A stretch of 52,034 nucleotides of DNA, from positions 1 to 52,034 of the forward strand of contig CAJULJ010000018.1 of the NCBI GenBank assembly GCA_910587395.1, written 5' to 3'. Below the pieces are notes generated by a model that did no database searches, was not told the DNA's origin, and saw nothing but the letters and a program-made list of their open reading frames with translations. Made by a program: the position numbers and the translations under genes. Numbering within the stretch: position 1 is the stretch's first letter; each line of letters begins with the position of its first letter. Positions 9,157 through 17,231 of the stretch are shown one piece after another. This DNA comes from an uncultured Oscillospiraceae bacterium. GTDB taxonomy: Bacteria; Bacillota; Clostridia; Oscillospirales; Oscillospiraceae.

Positions 9157-10473
9157 TTACGGTTCAAGCCTGCTTCTGTCTCTCGGGAACAGGGACGCGT
9201 AGCGTACGTTATCCAGCCCGCACAGCTTCATGGTCAACCGCTCCAGGCCGATGCCCAGCCCGCCGTGGGGCGGCATCCCGTGCTTGTGGATCATCAGGTA
9301 GCTCTCAAACTCCGCCGGGTCCATGCCCCGCTCCTCCATTTTCGCCGTCTGCCGGGCGCAGTCGTGAATCCGCTGGCCCCCGGTGGTCACCTCCATGCCC
9401 CGGAACAGCAGGTCAAAGGACAGGGTGTACCTGGGGTCCTCCGGATCATCCATGGCGTAAAAGGGCCGCTTTTTGGAGGGATAGTGGGTGACAAACACAA
9501 AGTCGCTGCCAAATTCCTCTTTTGCGTACTGCCCAATGCGGATTTCTTCCTCCGGCTCCAGGTCGTAGGGGTCGCGGATCTTGTACCCATACTTTTCCGC
9601 GGCCAGCCGCTTGGCGTCGTCGAACCGCAGGCAGGGAATCTTGTCTGCGCCGGGCAGCTCCACGTCCAGCAGCTCCAGCTCCCCGGCGTACTCCTCCGCC
9701 AGCAGTCCCATGGCGCGGCGGAGGTACCCCGCCTCCATCTCGACCACGTCGTAGAAGGAGTCAATAAACCCCATCTCAAAATCCAGTCCGGTGTACTCGT
9801 TGAGGTGCCGGGGGGTGGCGTGCTTTTCCGCCCGGAATACGGGCCCCACCTCAAAGACCCGCTCAAACACCCCCACCATGGTCTGCTTGTAGAACTGAGG
9901 AGACTGGGCCAGATACGCCTTCTTCCCGAAATAGTCCAGCTTGAAGATGTTGGAGCCACCCTCCGCTCCGGCATGGACAATTTTCGGGGTGTGCACCTCG
10001 GTGAAGCCCTCTTCGGCGAGGTAGTCCCGGAAGGCCCGCACCAGCCCCTCCTGTATCTTGAACACCGCCCGTTCCCGCAGGTGGCGCAGAACAGCGGGGC
10101 GCAGGGCCAGCTCGGTGTCCAGGTTCAGCTCCAGCCTCCGCTTGCCCAGGGAGACGGGCATAGGCTCGGCAGGCCGGGACAGCACGGTGAGCGTTTCCAC
10201 GGCGATCTCAAATCCGCCGGGGGCCCTGGCCTCGTCCCGCACCGTGCCGGACAGCTCCACGCTACACTCCTCGCACAAGCCCTCGGGCAAGGTCCCCTGC
10301 GCGCACACGCACTGGACGGCGCCCCGGGCCATGCGCAGGGTGAGAAAGGCCAGTCCGCCCATATCCCGCAGGGCGTGGACCGCGCCGTGGACCGTGACGG
10401 GGTTATTCCGCCCGCCCTCCGCGATTTGTTGATAGGTAGTCAATTTTTTGCCTTCGCCTGTGACGAACTTCAT
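9157..10473 (-). CDS. aspS: Aspartyl-tRNA synthetase, archaeal/eukaryal-type (probably non-discriminating)
   Basis: A 438-residue class II synthetase of the short archaeal-type AspRS: N-terminal OB fold without the bacterial GAD insertion, motif 2 around VGPVFRAEKHATPRHLNEYTGLD, and motif 3 GLGIGLERLTM near the C-terminus. Bacterial AspRS is about 590 residues, so length and motifs separate the types. The operon partner gatCAB suggests that this enzyme also charges tRNA(Asn) with Asp for amidation, as in other organisms with AspRS2. I chose the ATG at 10473 because it is 9 nt from AAGGAG, while the ATG at 10479 is too close. Expression is under the T-box leader at 10498-10790. Confidence 0.9.
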   Translation of the reverse strand: MKFVTGEGKKLTTYQQIAEGGRNNPVTVHGAVHALRDMGGLAFLTLRMARGAVQCVCAQGTLPEGLCEECSVELSGTVRDEARAPGGFEIAVETLTVLSRPAEPMPVSLGKRRLELNLDTELALRPAVLRHLRERAVFKIQEGLVRAFRDYLAEEGFTEVHTPKIVHAGAEGGSNIFKLDYFGKKAYLAQSPQFYKQTMVGVFERVFEVGPVFRAEKHATPRHLNEYTGLDFEMGFIDSFYDVVEMEAGYLRRAMGLLAEEYAGELELLDVELPGADKIPCLRFDDAKRLAAEKYGYKIRDPYDLEPEEEIRIGQYAKEEFGSDFVFVTHYPSKKRPFYAMDDPEDPRYTLSFDLLFRGMEVTTGGQRIHDCARQTAKMEERGMDPAEFESYLMIHKHGMPPHGGLGIGLERLTMKLCGLDNVRYASLFPRDRSRLEP

Positions 10474-10497
10474 AACCATTCACTCCTTAACAGATAA

Positions 10498-10790
10498 AAT
10501 AAAAATCCCGGACCGTACAAAAGTACAGTCCGGGACGGAATCACAAACATTCCGCGGTACCACCCGCGTTGCCCCTCCAGCAAGGGACCTCTCTCGAGCC
10601 CCGGTAACGTGGGGAGGACGGACGGCCCTACACCCCCCACGTTGGAGGTTCGAACCGTCGGCTCGGAAGCGTTGCGCCATCTCGTCTTTCCGGGGCGGGC
10701 TTTCAGTCGGTGGCCCGCGTTCTCTGTCGGACGCCGTGAGGGGCGGTCTTCGTCGATGCCTTTGCCAATTTATTTGATAGATGGATTTTA
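10498..10790 (-). promoter_or_regulatory. T-box riboswitch leader of aspS-gatCAB
   Basis: Read on the minus strand, the leader carries the canonical T-box sequence GGTGGTACCGCGG (within 10550-10570), whose UGGN bulge pairs with the 3' end of uncharged tRNA. A 13-bp terminator stem (10506-10518 with 10523-10535) and a T-run follow. Stem I begins near 10745 with CATCGACGAAGA and closes near 10675 with GATG. A GAC triplet at 10684-10686 sits in the expected specifier-loop position, fitting an Asp-tRNA sensor, though the specifier was placed by eye. Uncharged tRNA should allow read-through. Confidence 0.92.
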
Positions 10791-10899
10791 CACTGAAATT
10801 TTCGGTTTGTCAACAAAAGATTTCCCAAACCTGCCATAGCCTAACCGCAAAAAATGTGGTACAATGTCCAAAGAATGGAAGCATTGGAGGGATGGACCC

Positions 10900-11472
10900 A
10901 TGCCAAACTGGGAAGAATTACATCGCCGCTGCATGAGCTGCCAGAAATGCGCTCTGGCGGACACCCGCACCAACGTGGTGTTCGGCAAAGGCCCCAAGGA
11001 CGCCCGCGTCATGTTCATCGGCGAGGGCCCCGGCGAAAATGAAGACCTGCAAGGCGAACCCTTTGTGGGCCGGGGCGGCCAACTGCTGGACGAGATGCTG
11101 TCCCTCATCGGCCTGAGCCGGGAGAAAAACTTCTACATCACCAACATCGTCAAATGCCGTCCGCCCAAGAACCGTGACCCGCTGAACACCGAGCAGGACG
11201 CCTGCATCGGCTACCTGTGGGACCAGATGGAGCTGCTTCATCCCCGGATCGTGGTCTGCCTGGGCCGCATCGCCGCCATCCGGCTGATTAAGCCGGACTA
11301 CCGCATCACCAAGGAGCACGGCCAGTGGGTGGAAAAGGACGGCGTGTTCTACACCGCCATCTATCACCCCGCCGCCCTCCTCCGGGACCCTACCAAAAAG
11401 CCGGACACCTTTGCCGACCTGCGCTCCATCCGGGCAAAAATCCGGGAGATCTGCCCGGAAGCCTACCAATAA
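10900..11472 (+). CDS. Uracil-DNA glycosylase, family 4 (4Fe-4S type)
   Basis: A 190-residue family-4 UDG. It has the GEGPGENED active-site motif, four cysteines for the iron-sulfur cluster (CMSC near residues 11-14, then KCRPP and DAC), and the late YHPAALLRDP motif. It removes uracil from DNA in base excision repair. The ATG at 10900 follows GGAGGG at a spacing of 8; the upstream ATG at 10864 lacks a site. It is divergent from the aspS T-box and convergent with the next gene. Confidence 0.93.
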   Translation: MPNWEELHRRCMSCQKCALADTRTNVVFGKGPKDARVMFIGEGPGENEDLQGEPFVGRGGQLLDEMLSLIGLSREKNFYITNIVKCRPPKNRDPLNTEQDACIGYLWDQMELLHPRIVVCLGRIAAIRLIKPDYRITKEHGQWVEKDGVFYTAIYHPAALLRDPTKKPDTFADLRSIRAKIREICPEAYQ

Positions 11473-11542
11473 CCCACGGCTGCCCGCTGTGGCGGAGAAG
11501 CGGCACAGACGGATGAAACGCTCTGTTTGGCTGCTTCTATGT

Positions 11543-12163
11543 TCAAGAAAAAGCAGCTTCGTCCTCCTGGAGCAGATTCATCACCGAAATCTCAAAAGCC
11601 GTCCGCTCCACCTGCTCCCCGTCGATCAGCTTATGGTACCGGCGGCTCTGCAGCCTGCCCTCCAGCCGAAGATGGTCCCCCACATCCAGCTCCCCGCAGT
11701 GGGCCGCCAGGGAGCCCCAGGCGATGCAGGGTAAGTAATCCGCCCGTCCATAGGGACGGTTGACGGCCAGCAGCAGGTCGCAGATCTCCCGCCCCAGCGG
11801 CGTGCGCCGGACCACAGGCTTGCGGCACAGCGCCCCGGCCAGCACCAGCCGGTTTTCCCCCTCCTGCGCCTCGTCCGGACAGACGGAGCGGGCCAGAACA
11901 GTGATGACTAGCTTGCTTCCCTGCCCTGAGCGGTTGTTGTAGGAGCGCACCTCTCCCTGTACGCCGACCCACTTCCCCGGCGTCCACACCGCCGGGTCCG
12001 GGTCCGCCGTCACAATGTTCAGCACGTCGTCCGTCCCGCTGAGCCGGGGCACCCGCAGGGGCACGACATAGTAGTCCACCCCGTGGTTCTGGTGGGAGCG
12101 CATGGGCTCTCCCACCCCTTGTCCCCGCAGCACAATCTTGTTTTCCCCTTTGTATTCCTGCAT
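11543..12163 (-). CDS. Tandem OB-fold, single-stranded-DNA-binding-like protein
   Basis: A 206-residue protein with two OB-type halves. Residues ~1-95 include NKIVLRGQG and VGVQGEVRSYNN. Residues ~100-195 read like a compact SSB/PriB domain: NRLVLAGALCRKPV, DLLLAVNRPYGRADYLPCIAWG and LRLEGRLQSRRY. The C-terminus is acidic (EDEAAFS), vaguely like an SSB tip but not the DDDIPF form. Binding to single-stranded DNA is inferred from the second domain. The ATG at 12163 is preferred: GGAG lies 10 nt upstream, whereas the GTG at 12172 touches it. The gene is monocistronic and divergent from 12327. Confidence 0.75.
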   Translation of the reverse strand: MQEYKGENKIVLRGQGVGEPMRSHQNHGVDYYVVPLRVPRLSGTDDVLNIVTADPDPAVWTPGKWVGVQGEVRSYNNRSGQGSKLVITVLARSVCPDEAQEGENRLVLAGALCRKPVVRRTPLGREICDLLLAVNRPYGRADYLPCIAWGSLAAHCGELDVGDHLRLEGRLQSRRYHKLIDGEQVERTAFEISVMNLLQEDEAAFS

Positions 12164-12266
12164 TGCAATCACGCTCCGTATGTCAAATGTTGACCTGCCT
12201 GACTATATGATGGAACGCCGGGAAGTATGCCTGACCGTAATGAGGGAAAAGCGGCAAGTATGCCCA

Positions 12267-12294
12267 TTGACAAGCGGGAATCGCTCTGTATAAT
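12267..12294 (+). promoter_or_regulatory. Promoter of the 12327 gene, with upstream direct repeats
   Basis: TTGACA (12267-12272), a 16-bp spacer and TATAAT (12289-12294). Two copies of AAGTATGCC lie upstream at 12223 and 12256, 33 bp (about three helical turns) apart, the second almost touching the -35 box. They could be operator half-sites. Confidence 0.8.
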
Positions 12295-12326
12295 ATAGAG
12301 AAGAACCAGCCGAAGGAGGGCTAAGG

Positions 12327-12734
12327 ATGGAACTGGAACTGACGCGCAAGCAGCTTCGCCGGCTGCTGGACATGGTGTACATCGGCAACTGGATTCTGAA
12401 CTCCACCCGTGGGGAGGACCGGTTCAAGGACTATGACGAGGTGGAGAGCCTGCTGTTCGCCAGGGCGGCGCAGGAGGGCATGACCACCCTGGCCGAAACC
12501 TACCAGGGGGAGATCATCCCATCACGGGCCTTTGCGGAGGGGGGCATCCACGAGGCCATCATGGACTACGAGAACAACGTGTTTTTCGAGATTCTGGCAG
12601 AGGATCTGGCCCGGCGGGATATGGACGACGTACCCATCGACGAGACCAACTACGACGAGCTGACCCAGCGCATCGACGCCTATATCGACGAGTTTGAGGC
12701 CCACGGCACTGACAACATCACCGTGGACTGCTGA
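12327..12734 (+). CDS. Conserved-looking hypothetical protein, acidic, helical
   Basis: A 135-residue acidic protein of unknown function. It is rich in helix-forming residues, with LTRKQLRRLLDMVYIGNWILNS at the start, a central FARAAQEGM segment and an Asp/Glu-rich C-terminal half. It has no signal peptide, membrane segment or metal-binding cluster. The start is secure: GGAGGG is 6 nt upstream and a consensus promoter lies at 12267-12294. A terminator follows at 12749. It probably forms its own unit, perhaps with partial read-through to 12799. Confidence 0.8.
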   Translation: MELELTRKQLRRLLDMVYIGNWILNSTRGEDRFKDYDEVESLLFARAAQEGMTTLAETYQGEIIPSRAFAEGGIHEAIMDYENNVFFEILAEDLARRDMDDVPIDETNYDELTQRIDAYIDEFEAHGTDNITVDC

Positions 12735-12748
12735 GCGCAAACACGGAA

Positions 12749-12783
12749 GGCCGCGCCCGCCGGGGTGCGGCCCTGCTTTTTTG
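12749..12783 (+). terminator. Intrinsic terminator after the 12327 gene
   Basis: GGCCGC (12749-12754) pairs with GCGGCC (12767-12772) and a T-run follows. It lies just before the ribosome binding site of the next gene. Confidence 0.65.
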
Positions 12784-12798
12784 TAAGGAGGATGAGCC

Positions 12799-13227
12799 AT
12801 GACAGAACGTGATCTGTTCGGCCTTCGGGTGGAAATAGACGAGGAAGCCACCCGCGCCTGGTACGCCCAGGCGGACGAGTGGGACTGTGACTGCGGAGAC
12901 TGCCGCAACTTTTTGAAGCTGGCCCAGGGCAGGACGCTGCCCACCCCAGTGCTGGAGATATTGGACGGGCTGGACATCCCACCGGAAAAGTCCACCGATG
13001 TGTGCGAATACGGTCCGGAGGAGGGCGGACGGCATTATGGGCTTTGCTACCGCATTGCGGGAAAAATCCTCAGCAGCGATGAGCAGCGGCATTCTGCCCA
13101 ACTGGATTGGGGCAGGGGCGGATGCTTCCATGATACGTATCCTGGCGCTCCCGGATTCCCCGAACCGAATTTCGACCTGTATTTTTCTCTGGTTCTGCCC
13201 TGGGTGTTGGACGAGCCACGGGGCTAA
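12799..13227 (+). CDS. Hypothetical protein with N-terminal Cys cluster
   Basis: A 142-residue acidic protein. Near residue 30 it carries WDCDCGDCRNF, a C-x-C-x-x-C cluster that could bind a metal. The rest is rich in Asp, Glu, Gly and aromatic residues. AAGGAGG precedes the ATG. No function can be assigned. The cluster and the tryptophans suggest a family of small cytosolic proteins in Firmicutes, but I cannot name it. A strong bidirectional terminator separates it from the convergent dnaJ. Confidence 0.75.
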   Translation: MTERDLFGLRVEIDEEATRAWYAQADEWDCDCGDCRNFLKLAQGRTLPTPVLEILDGLDIPPEKSTDVCEYGPEEGGRHYGLCYRIAGKILSSDEQRHSAQLDWGRGGCFHDTYPGAPGFPEPNFDLYFSLVLPWVLDEPRG

Positions 13228-13268
13228 AAACAGAGGACGAAAGCAAACCGCTTTCGTCCTCTGTTTTT
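13226..13268. terminator. Bidirectional terminator between 12799 gene and dnaJ
   Basis: A 14-bp stem (ACAGAGGACGAAAGC against its complement, 5-nt loop) is flanked by A5 and T5. It overlaps the stop codon of the left gene and serves the hrcA-dnaJ operon from the other side. Confidence 0.9.
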
Positions 13269-14424
13269 ATTTCTTCTTCTTTTTCCCGGCGAAAAAGTCC
13301 TTCACCGGAGAGGCCGGGGCAGGCGTTCCCTCCCCCATGGTCTTGGCGTACTCCAGCAGAGCGTCCCTCTGCTGGCCGGTTAAATTGGTGGGCACCTGCA
13401 CCTGCACGGTGACATACTGGTCGCCCCGTCCCCGCCCGTTGACGCTGGGCGCGCCCTTGCCCCGCAGGCGGAACACGGTGCCCGGCTGGGTCCCGGCGGG
13501 CAGGTTGTACTTCACCTTGCCGTCGATGGTGTCGATCTCCAGCTCGGCGCCCATCGCCGCCTGGGTGAAGGACACCGCCCGGTCCATGTAGAGGTCGTTC
13601 CCCTCCCGCTGGAACCGGGGATCGGGAAGCACGGCCACGTTGACCAGCAGGTCCCCGGCGGGGCCTCCGTTGGCGCCGCCGCTGCCCTGGCCCCGCATGG
13701 AGATGGTCTGCCCGTCGTAGATGCCGGTGGGCACGCGCACCTTGATCTTCCGCTGGCGGCGCACCTGCCCGTTGCCCCGGCAGTCCGGGCAGGGCTGGTG
13801 GATGATCTTACCCGTGCCCCGGCACTTGGAGCAGGGCGCGGTGGTGGTGAAGGCGAAGCCGCCTCCCCCCCGCTGAATCCGCACCTGCCCGGAGCCGCGG
13901 CAGTCGGGACAGACCTCGGCCGTGGTGCCGGAAGCGCAGCCGGTGCCGCCGCAGGACTCGCAGTTTTCCATCCGGGGCACGTTCAGCTCCTTTTCGCAGC
14001 CGCTCATGGCCTCGGCAAAGCTGATGGTGATGCTGGCCCGGACGGAGGCCCCCTTCTTGGGCGCGTTGGGATTGGCCTGGCGCTGCCCGCCGAAGCCGCC
14101 GCCGAAGAAGGACCCGAAAATGTCCCCCAAATCGATGTCGCCCATGTCGAAGCCGCCGAAGCCGCCGCCAAAGCCGCCCGCGCCAAAGTTGGGGTCCACC
14201 CCCGCGTGGCCGAACTGGTCGTACTTGGCCCGCTTGTCCTTGTCGGACAGCACCTCATAGGCCTCGTTGATCTCCTTGAACTTGGCCTCCGCCTCGGCGT
14301 TGCCGGGATTCATGTCCGGATGGTACTTCTTGGCCAGCTTGCGGTACGCCTTTTTTAATTCGTCGTCGGACGCGGTTTTGCCCACGCCCAATACTTCATA
14401 ATAATCTCGTTTCTGATCCGCCAA
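13267..14424 (-). CDS. dnaJ: Chaperone protein DnaJ
   Basis: A 385-residue class I J-protein. The J domain (1-70) contains HPD. A long Gly/Phe linker follows (70-130), then four CxxCxGxG zinc repeats (CESCGGTG, CPDCRGSG, CSKCRGTG, CPDCRGNG) and the two substrate-binding beta domains. The C-terminus is a lysine run. It stimulates DnaK ATPase and delivers clients. It is last in hrcA-grpE-dnaK-dnaJ; a stable hairpin at 14444-14475 lies in the 113-bp spacer after dnaK and could set relative expression. Confidence 0.97.
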   Translation of the reverse strand: MADQKRDYYEVLGVGKTASDDELKKAYRKLAKKYHPDMNPGNAEAEAKFKEINEAYEVLSDKDKRAKYDQFGHAGVDPNFGAGGFGGGFGGFDMGDIDLGDIFGSFFGGGFGGQRQANPNAPKKGASVRASITISFAEAMSGCEKELNVPRMENCESCGGTGCASGTTAEVCPDCRGSGQVRIQRGGGGFAFTTTAPCSKCRGTGKIIHQPCPDCRGNGQVRRQRKIKVRVPTGIYDGQTISMRGQGSGGANGGPAGDLLVNVAVLPDPRFQREGNDLYMDRAVSFTQAAMGAELEIDTIDGKVKYNLPAGTQPGTVFRLRGKGAPSVNGRGRGDQYVTVQVQVPTNLTGQQRDALLEYAKTMGEGTPAPASPVKDFFAGKKKKK

Positions 14425-14443
14425 ATGGATTCACCTCTTTACG

Positions 14444-14475
14444 TGGGAAACGCGGGGCAGAGCGCCCCGCTGTTT
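14444..14475 (-). repeat. Hairpin in the dnaK-dnaJ spacer
   Basis: GGGAAAC-GC-GGGGC pairs with GCCCC-GCT-GTTTCCC around a 5-nt loop. There is no T-run, so it is more likely an mRNA-stability or processing element than a terminator. Confidence 0.6.
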
Positions 14476-14537
14476 CCCGTCAGGTTGGTTATAGCCGCCA
14501 GTGTTGTCACGCTGCGTCTGCCGCGGCTCCGCGCTTC

Positions 14538-16388
14538 TTACTTGTCGTCGTCCATGACCTCAAAGTCGGCGTCCACCACGTTGTCGCCGCCCGAGGCCTG
14601 CTGACCGCCGCCAAAGCCCGCGCCGCCCATGTCGGGGCCGGGACCGGCCTGACCGCCCGCCTGACTGTAGATCTTCTCGCTGATGGCGTAGAAGGCCTTG
14701 GTCAACTCCTCGGTGGCGTTCTTGATGGCCTGGGTGTCGCTGCCCTTGAGGGTCTCCTTCAGCTTCTCCAGGGGACCCTGGACACTGGCCTTGTCATTGG
14801 CGTCCAGCTTATCGCCCATCTCATCCAAGGTCTTTTCGGTCTGATACACCATCTGGTCGGCCTGGTTGCGGGTGTCAACCTCTTCCTTGCGCTTGGCGTC
14901 CTCGGCGGCGAACTGCTCCGCCTCCCGCACGGCCTTATCCACGTCCTCCTTGGACATGTTGGTGGAGGAGGTGATGGTAATATGCTGCTCGGTGCCGGTG
15001 CCCAGGTCCTTGGCGGACACGTTCACAATGCCGTTGGCGTCGATGTCGAAGGTCACCTCGATCTGGGGCACCCCCCGGCGGGCGGGGGCGATGCCGTCCA
15101 GGTGGAACCGGCCCAGGGTCTTGTTATACTGGGCCATCTCCCGCTCGCCCTGGAGGACGTGGACCTCCACGCTGGTCTGGTTGTCGGCGGCGGTGGTGAA
15201 GGTCTGGGACTTCTTGGCGGGGATGGTGGTGTTGCGGTCGATGAGCTTGGTCATGACGCCGCCCATGGTCTCGATGCCCAGGGACAGGGGGGTCACGTCC
15301 AGCAGCAGCAGGCCCTTGGTGTCGCCGGTGAACACGCCGCCCTGGAGGGCTGCGCCCATGGCCACGCACTCGTCGGGGTTGATGCCCTTGAAGCCCTCCT
15401 GGCCGGTGATCTTCTTCACTGCCTCCTGGACGGCGGGGATACGGCTGGAGCCGCCCACCAACAGGACCTTGGACAGCTCGGAGGCGCTCAGGCCCGCGTC
15501 GCTCATGGCCTGACGCACGGGACCGGCGGTGGCGTCCACCAGATGGCTGGTGAGCTGGTCGAACTTGGCACGGGACAGGGTCAGGTCCAGATGCTTGGGG
15601 CCGGTGGCGTCGGCGGTGATATAGGGCAGGTTGATGGAGGTGGTGGTGACGCCGGACAGCTCGATCTTGGCCTTCTCAGCGGCCTCCTTCAAGCGCTGCA
15701 TGGCCACCTTATCGCCGGTCAGGTCGATGCCCTCCGCCTTTTTGAACTCGGCGGCCATCCAGTCCATGACGCACTTGTCGAAGTCGTCGCCGCCCAGGCG
15801 GTTGTTGCCCGCGGTGGCCAGCACCTCGATGACGCCGTCGCCCACCTCCAGCACGGACACGTCGAAGGTGCCGCCGCCCAGGTCGTAGACCATGATCTTC
15901 TGGTCGGACTCCTTATCCACGCCGTAGGCCAGGGCCGCGGCGGTGGGCTCGTTGATGATGCGCTTGACCTCCATGCCGGCGATCTTGCCCGCGTCCTTGG
16001 TGGCCTGACGCTGGGCGTCGGTGAAGTAGGCGGGGACGGTGATGACCGCCTCGGTGACGGCCTGGCCCAGGTAGCTCTCGGCGTCGGCCTTCAGCTTCTG
16101 GAGGATCATGGCGCTGATCTCCTGGGGGGTGTAGTTCTTGCCATCGATGGGCACCCGATAGTCCGAGCCCATCTCCCGCTTGATGGAGGCGATGGTGCGG
16201 TCGGGATTGGTGATAGCCTGGCGCTTGGCCACCTGGCCCACCATACGCTCGCCGTCCTTGGAGAAAGCCACGACGGACGGGGTAGTGCGGTTGCCTTCCG
16301 CATTGGGGATGACGACGGCCTCGCCGCCCTCCATAACGGATACACAGCTGTTGGTTGTGCCAAGATCGATACCGATAATCTTGCTCAT
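14538..16388 (-). CDS. dnaK: Chaperone protein DnaK (Hsp70)
   Basis: A 616-residue Hsp70. It starts with IIGIDLGTTNSCV and has the phosphate-2 motif DLGGGTFDVS, then the adenosine motif LVGGSSRIPAVQ. The substrate domain begins at about 355 (LLLLDVTPLSLGIETMGG), and the tail ends in a Gly-rich stretch plus an acidic EVMDDDK. As in most Firmicutes, the N-terminal lobe is shorter than in E. coli DnaK. AGGAGG precedes the ATG. It works with DnaJ and GrpE in the same operon under HrcA control. Confidence 0.98.
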   Translation of the reverse strand: MSKIIGIDLGTTNSCVSVMEGGEAVVIPNAEGNRTTPSVVAFSKDGERMVGQVAKRQAITNPDRTIASIKREMGSDYRVPIDGKNYTPQEISAMILQKLKADAESYLGQAVTEAVITVPAYFTDAQRQATKDAGKIAGMEVKRIINEPTAAALAYGVDKESDQKIMVYDLGGGTFDVSVLEVGDGVIEVLATAGNNRLGGDDFDKCVMDWMAAEFKKAEGIDLTGDKVAMQRLKEAAEKAKIELSGVTTTSINLPYITADATGPKHLDLTLSRAKFDQLTSHLVDATAGPVRQAMSDAGLSASELSKVLLVGGSSRIPAVQEAVKKITGQEGFKGINPDECVAMGAALQGGVFTGDTKGLLLLDVTPLSLGIETMGGVMTKLIDRNTTIPAKKSQTFTTAADNQTSVEVHVLQGEREMAQYNKTLGRFHLDGIAPARRGVPQIEVTFDIDANGIVNVSAKDLGTGTEQHITITSSTNMSKEDVDKAVREAEQFAAEDAKRKEEVDTRNQADQMVYQTEKTLDEMGDKLDANDKASVQGPLEKLKETLKGSDTQAIKNATEELTKAFYAISEKIYSQAGGQAGPGPDMGGAGFGGGQQASGGDNVVDADFEVMDDDK

Positions 16389-16463
16389 GATGATTTCCTC
16401 CTGTTATATGAAAGTGTATTTTAACAATGTGGAATTGGGGATGCAAGGTTGTGCCGCAAAGCT

Positions 16464-16598
16464 CCCAGGGGCAGCGGACAGGGTCCGAACGCAGGGCCGC
16501 CAGCTCCGGCGGCTGGGCGCGTCCAGCTTCAAGCTTTGCATACAGAGAAAGGGGGGACTGGCCAGCCCGAAGAGAAGGCCCTGTCCGCTGCCTCTGGG
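16464..16598 (-). repeat. Long-range inverted repeat in the grpE-dnaK spacer
   Basis: Bases 16464-16483 and 16579-16598 are 20-bp inverted repeats with a single G-U-compatible mismatch. They enclose 95 nt that contain further short hairpins. They fill most of the 228-bp gap between grpE and dnaK and would form a large structure in the operon mRNA. Confidence 0.7.
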
Positions 16599-16616
16599 CC
16601 TGCCAGCCTGCGCCTC

Positions 16617-17225
16617 TTAATTCGCAACCTTGACCATAGAGAACCGGATGACCTTCTCCCCGCAGATGAAGCCCTGCTGAAAGACCTCCACAATGGTGTT
16701 CTCCCCGGCCTCCTCGTCGTCGCAATGCATGACGGCGTTGTGCCGGTTGGGATCAAAGGTTTCGCCCAGGGCGGGAATGACCTCCACGCCCAGACTGGTC
16801 AGCGCGTCCTGGAGCCCCTTCATGGTCATCTCCACGCCCTTTTTGTAGGCCTCGTCGGTGGTCTCCTGCTTGAGCGCCCGCTCCAGATTATCGTACACGG
16901 GAAGAAACGCCGCCACGGTCTGAGCCTTGGCCTCGGTCCAGGCGGTGTCCTTCTCCTTGGCGGTGCGCTTGCGGTAGTTGTCGTACTCCGCCGCCAGCCG
17001 CAGGTATTTGTCCGCCGCCTCGGCCAGCAGCTGGCCCTGGTCCTTCTTGGGCTCTTTCTTAGCCTTCCCGAAGGGTCCCTTTGCCTTGGGCTCCGGAGCT
17101 TCCGAAGCCTCGGCGGCCTCAACAGCCCCGACAGCTTCCTCAGCGGCCTCCTGCTCGGGCATCTCAGCGGTTTCGTCCCGCACGTCCTCAGGGACGGGCT
17201 TCTCGTTCATCTTGTCTTTAGCCAT
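16617..17225 (-). CDS. grpE: Nucleotide exchange factor GrpE
   Basis: A 202-residue GrpE. The N-terminal ~65 residues are acidic and low-complexity (Glu/Ala/Pro), then comes the long dimerisation coiled coil with RLAAEYDNYRKRT. The C-terminal beta domain includes NRHNAVMH and EVFQQGFICGEKVIRFSMVKVAN. It releases ADP from DnaK. It lies 6 bp downstream of hrcA and is separated from dnaK by a structured spacer. Confidence 0.96.
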   Translation of the reverse strand: MAKDKMNEKPVPEDVRDETAEMPEQEAAEEAVGAVEAAEASEAPEPKAKGPFGKAKKEPKKDQGQLLAEAADKYLRLAAEYDNYRKRTAKEKDTAWTEAKAQTVAAFLPVYDNLERALKQETTDEAYKKGVEMTMKGLQDALTSLGVEVIPALGETFDPNRHNAVMHCDDEEAGENTIVEVFQQGFICGEKVIRFSMVKVAN

Positions 17226-17231
17226 TGGCGT

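Noticed and set aside
7408..10497. 1029-residue plus-strand frame opposite gatA-gatC-aspS
   Set aside because: Antisense shadow spanning three well-defined genes; no motif or start signal.
10640..10680. GGTTCGAACC, like a tRNA T-arm
   Set aside because: The flanks do not pair as a T-stem and no acceptor or anticodon arm exists; it lies in the T-box leader.
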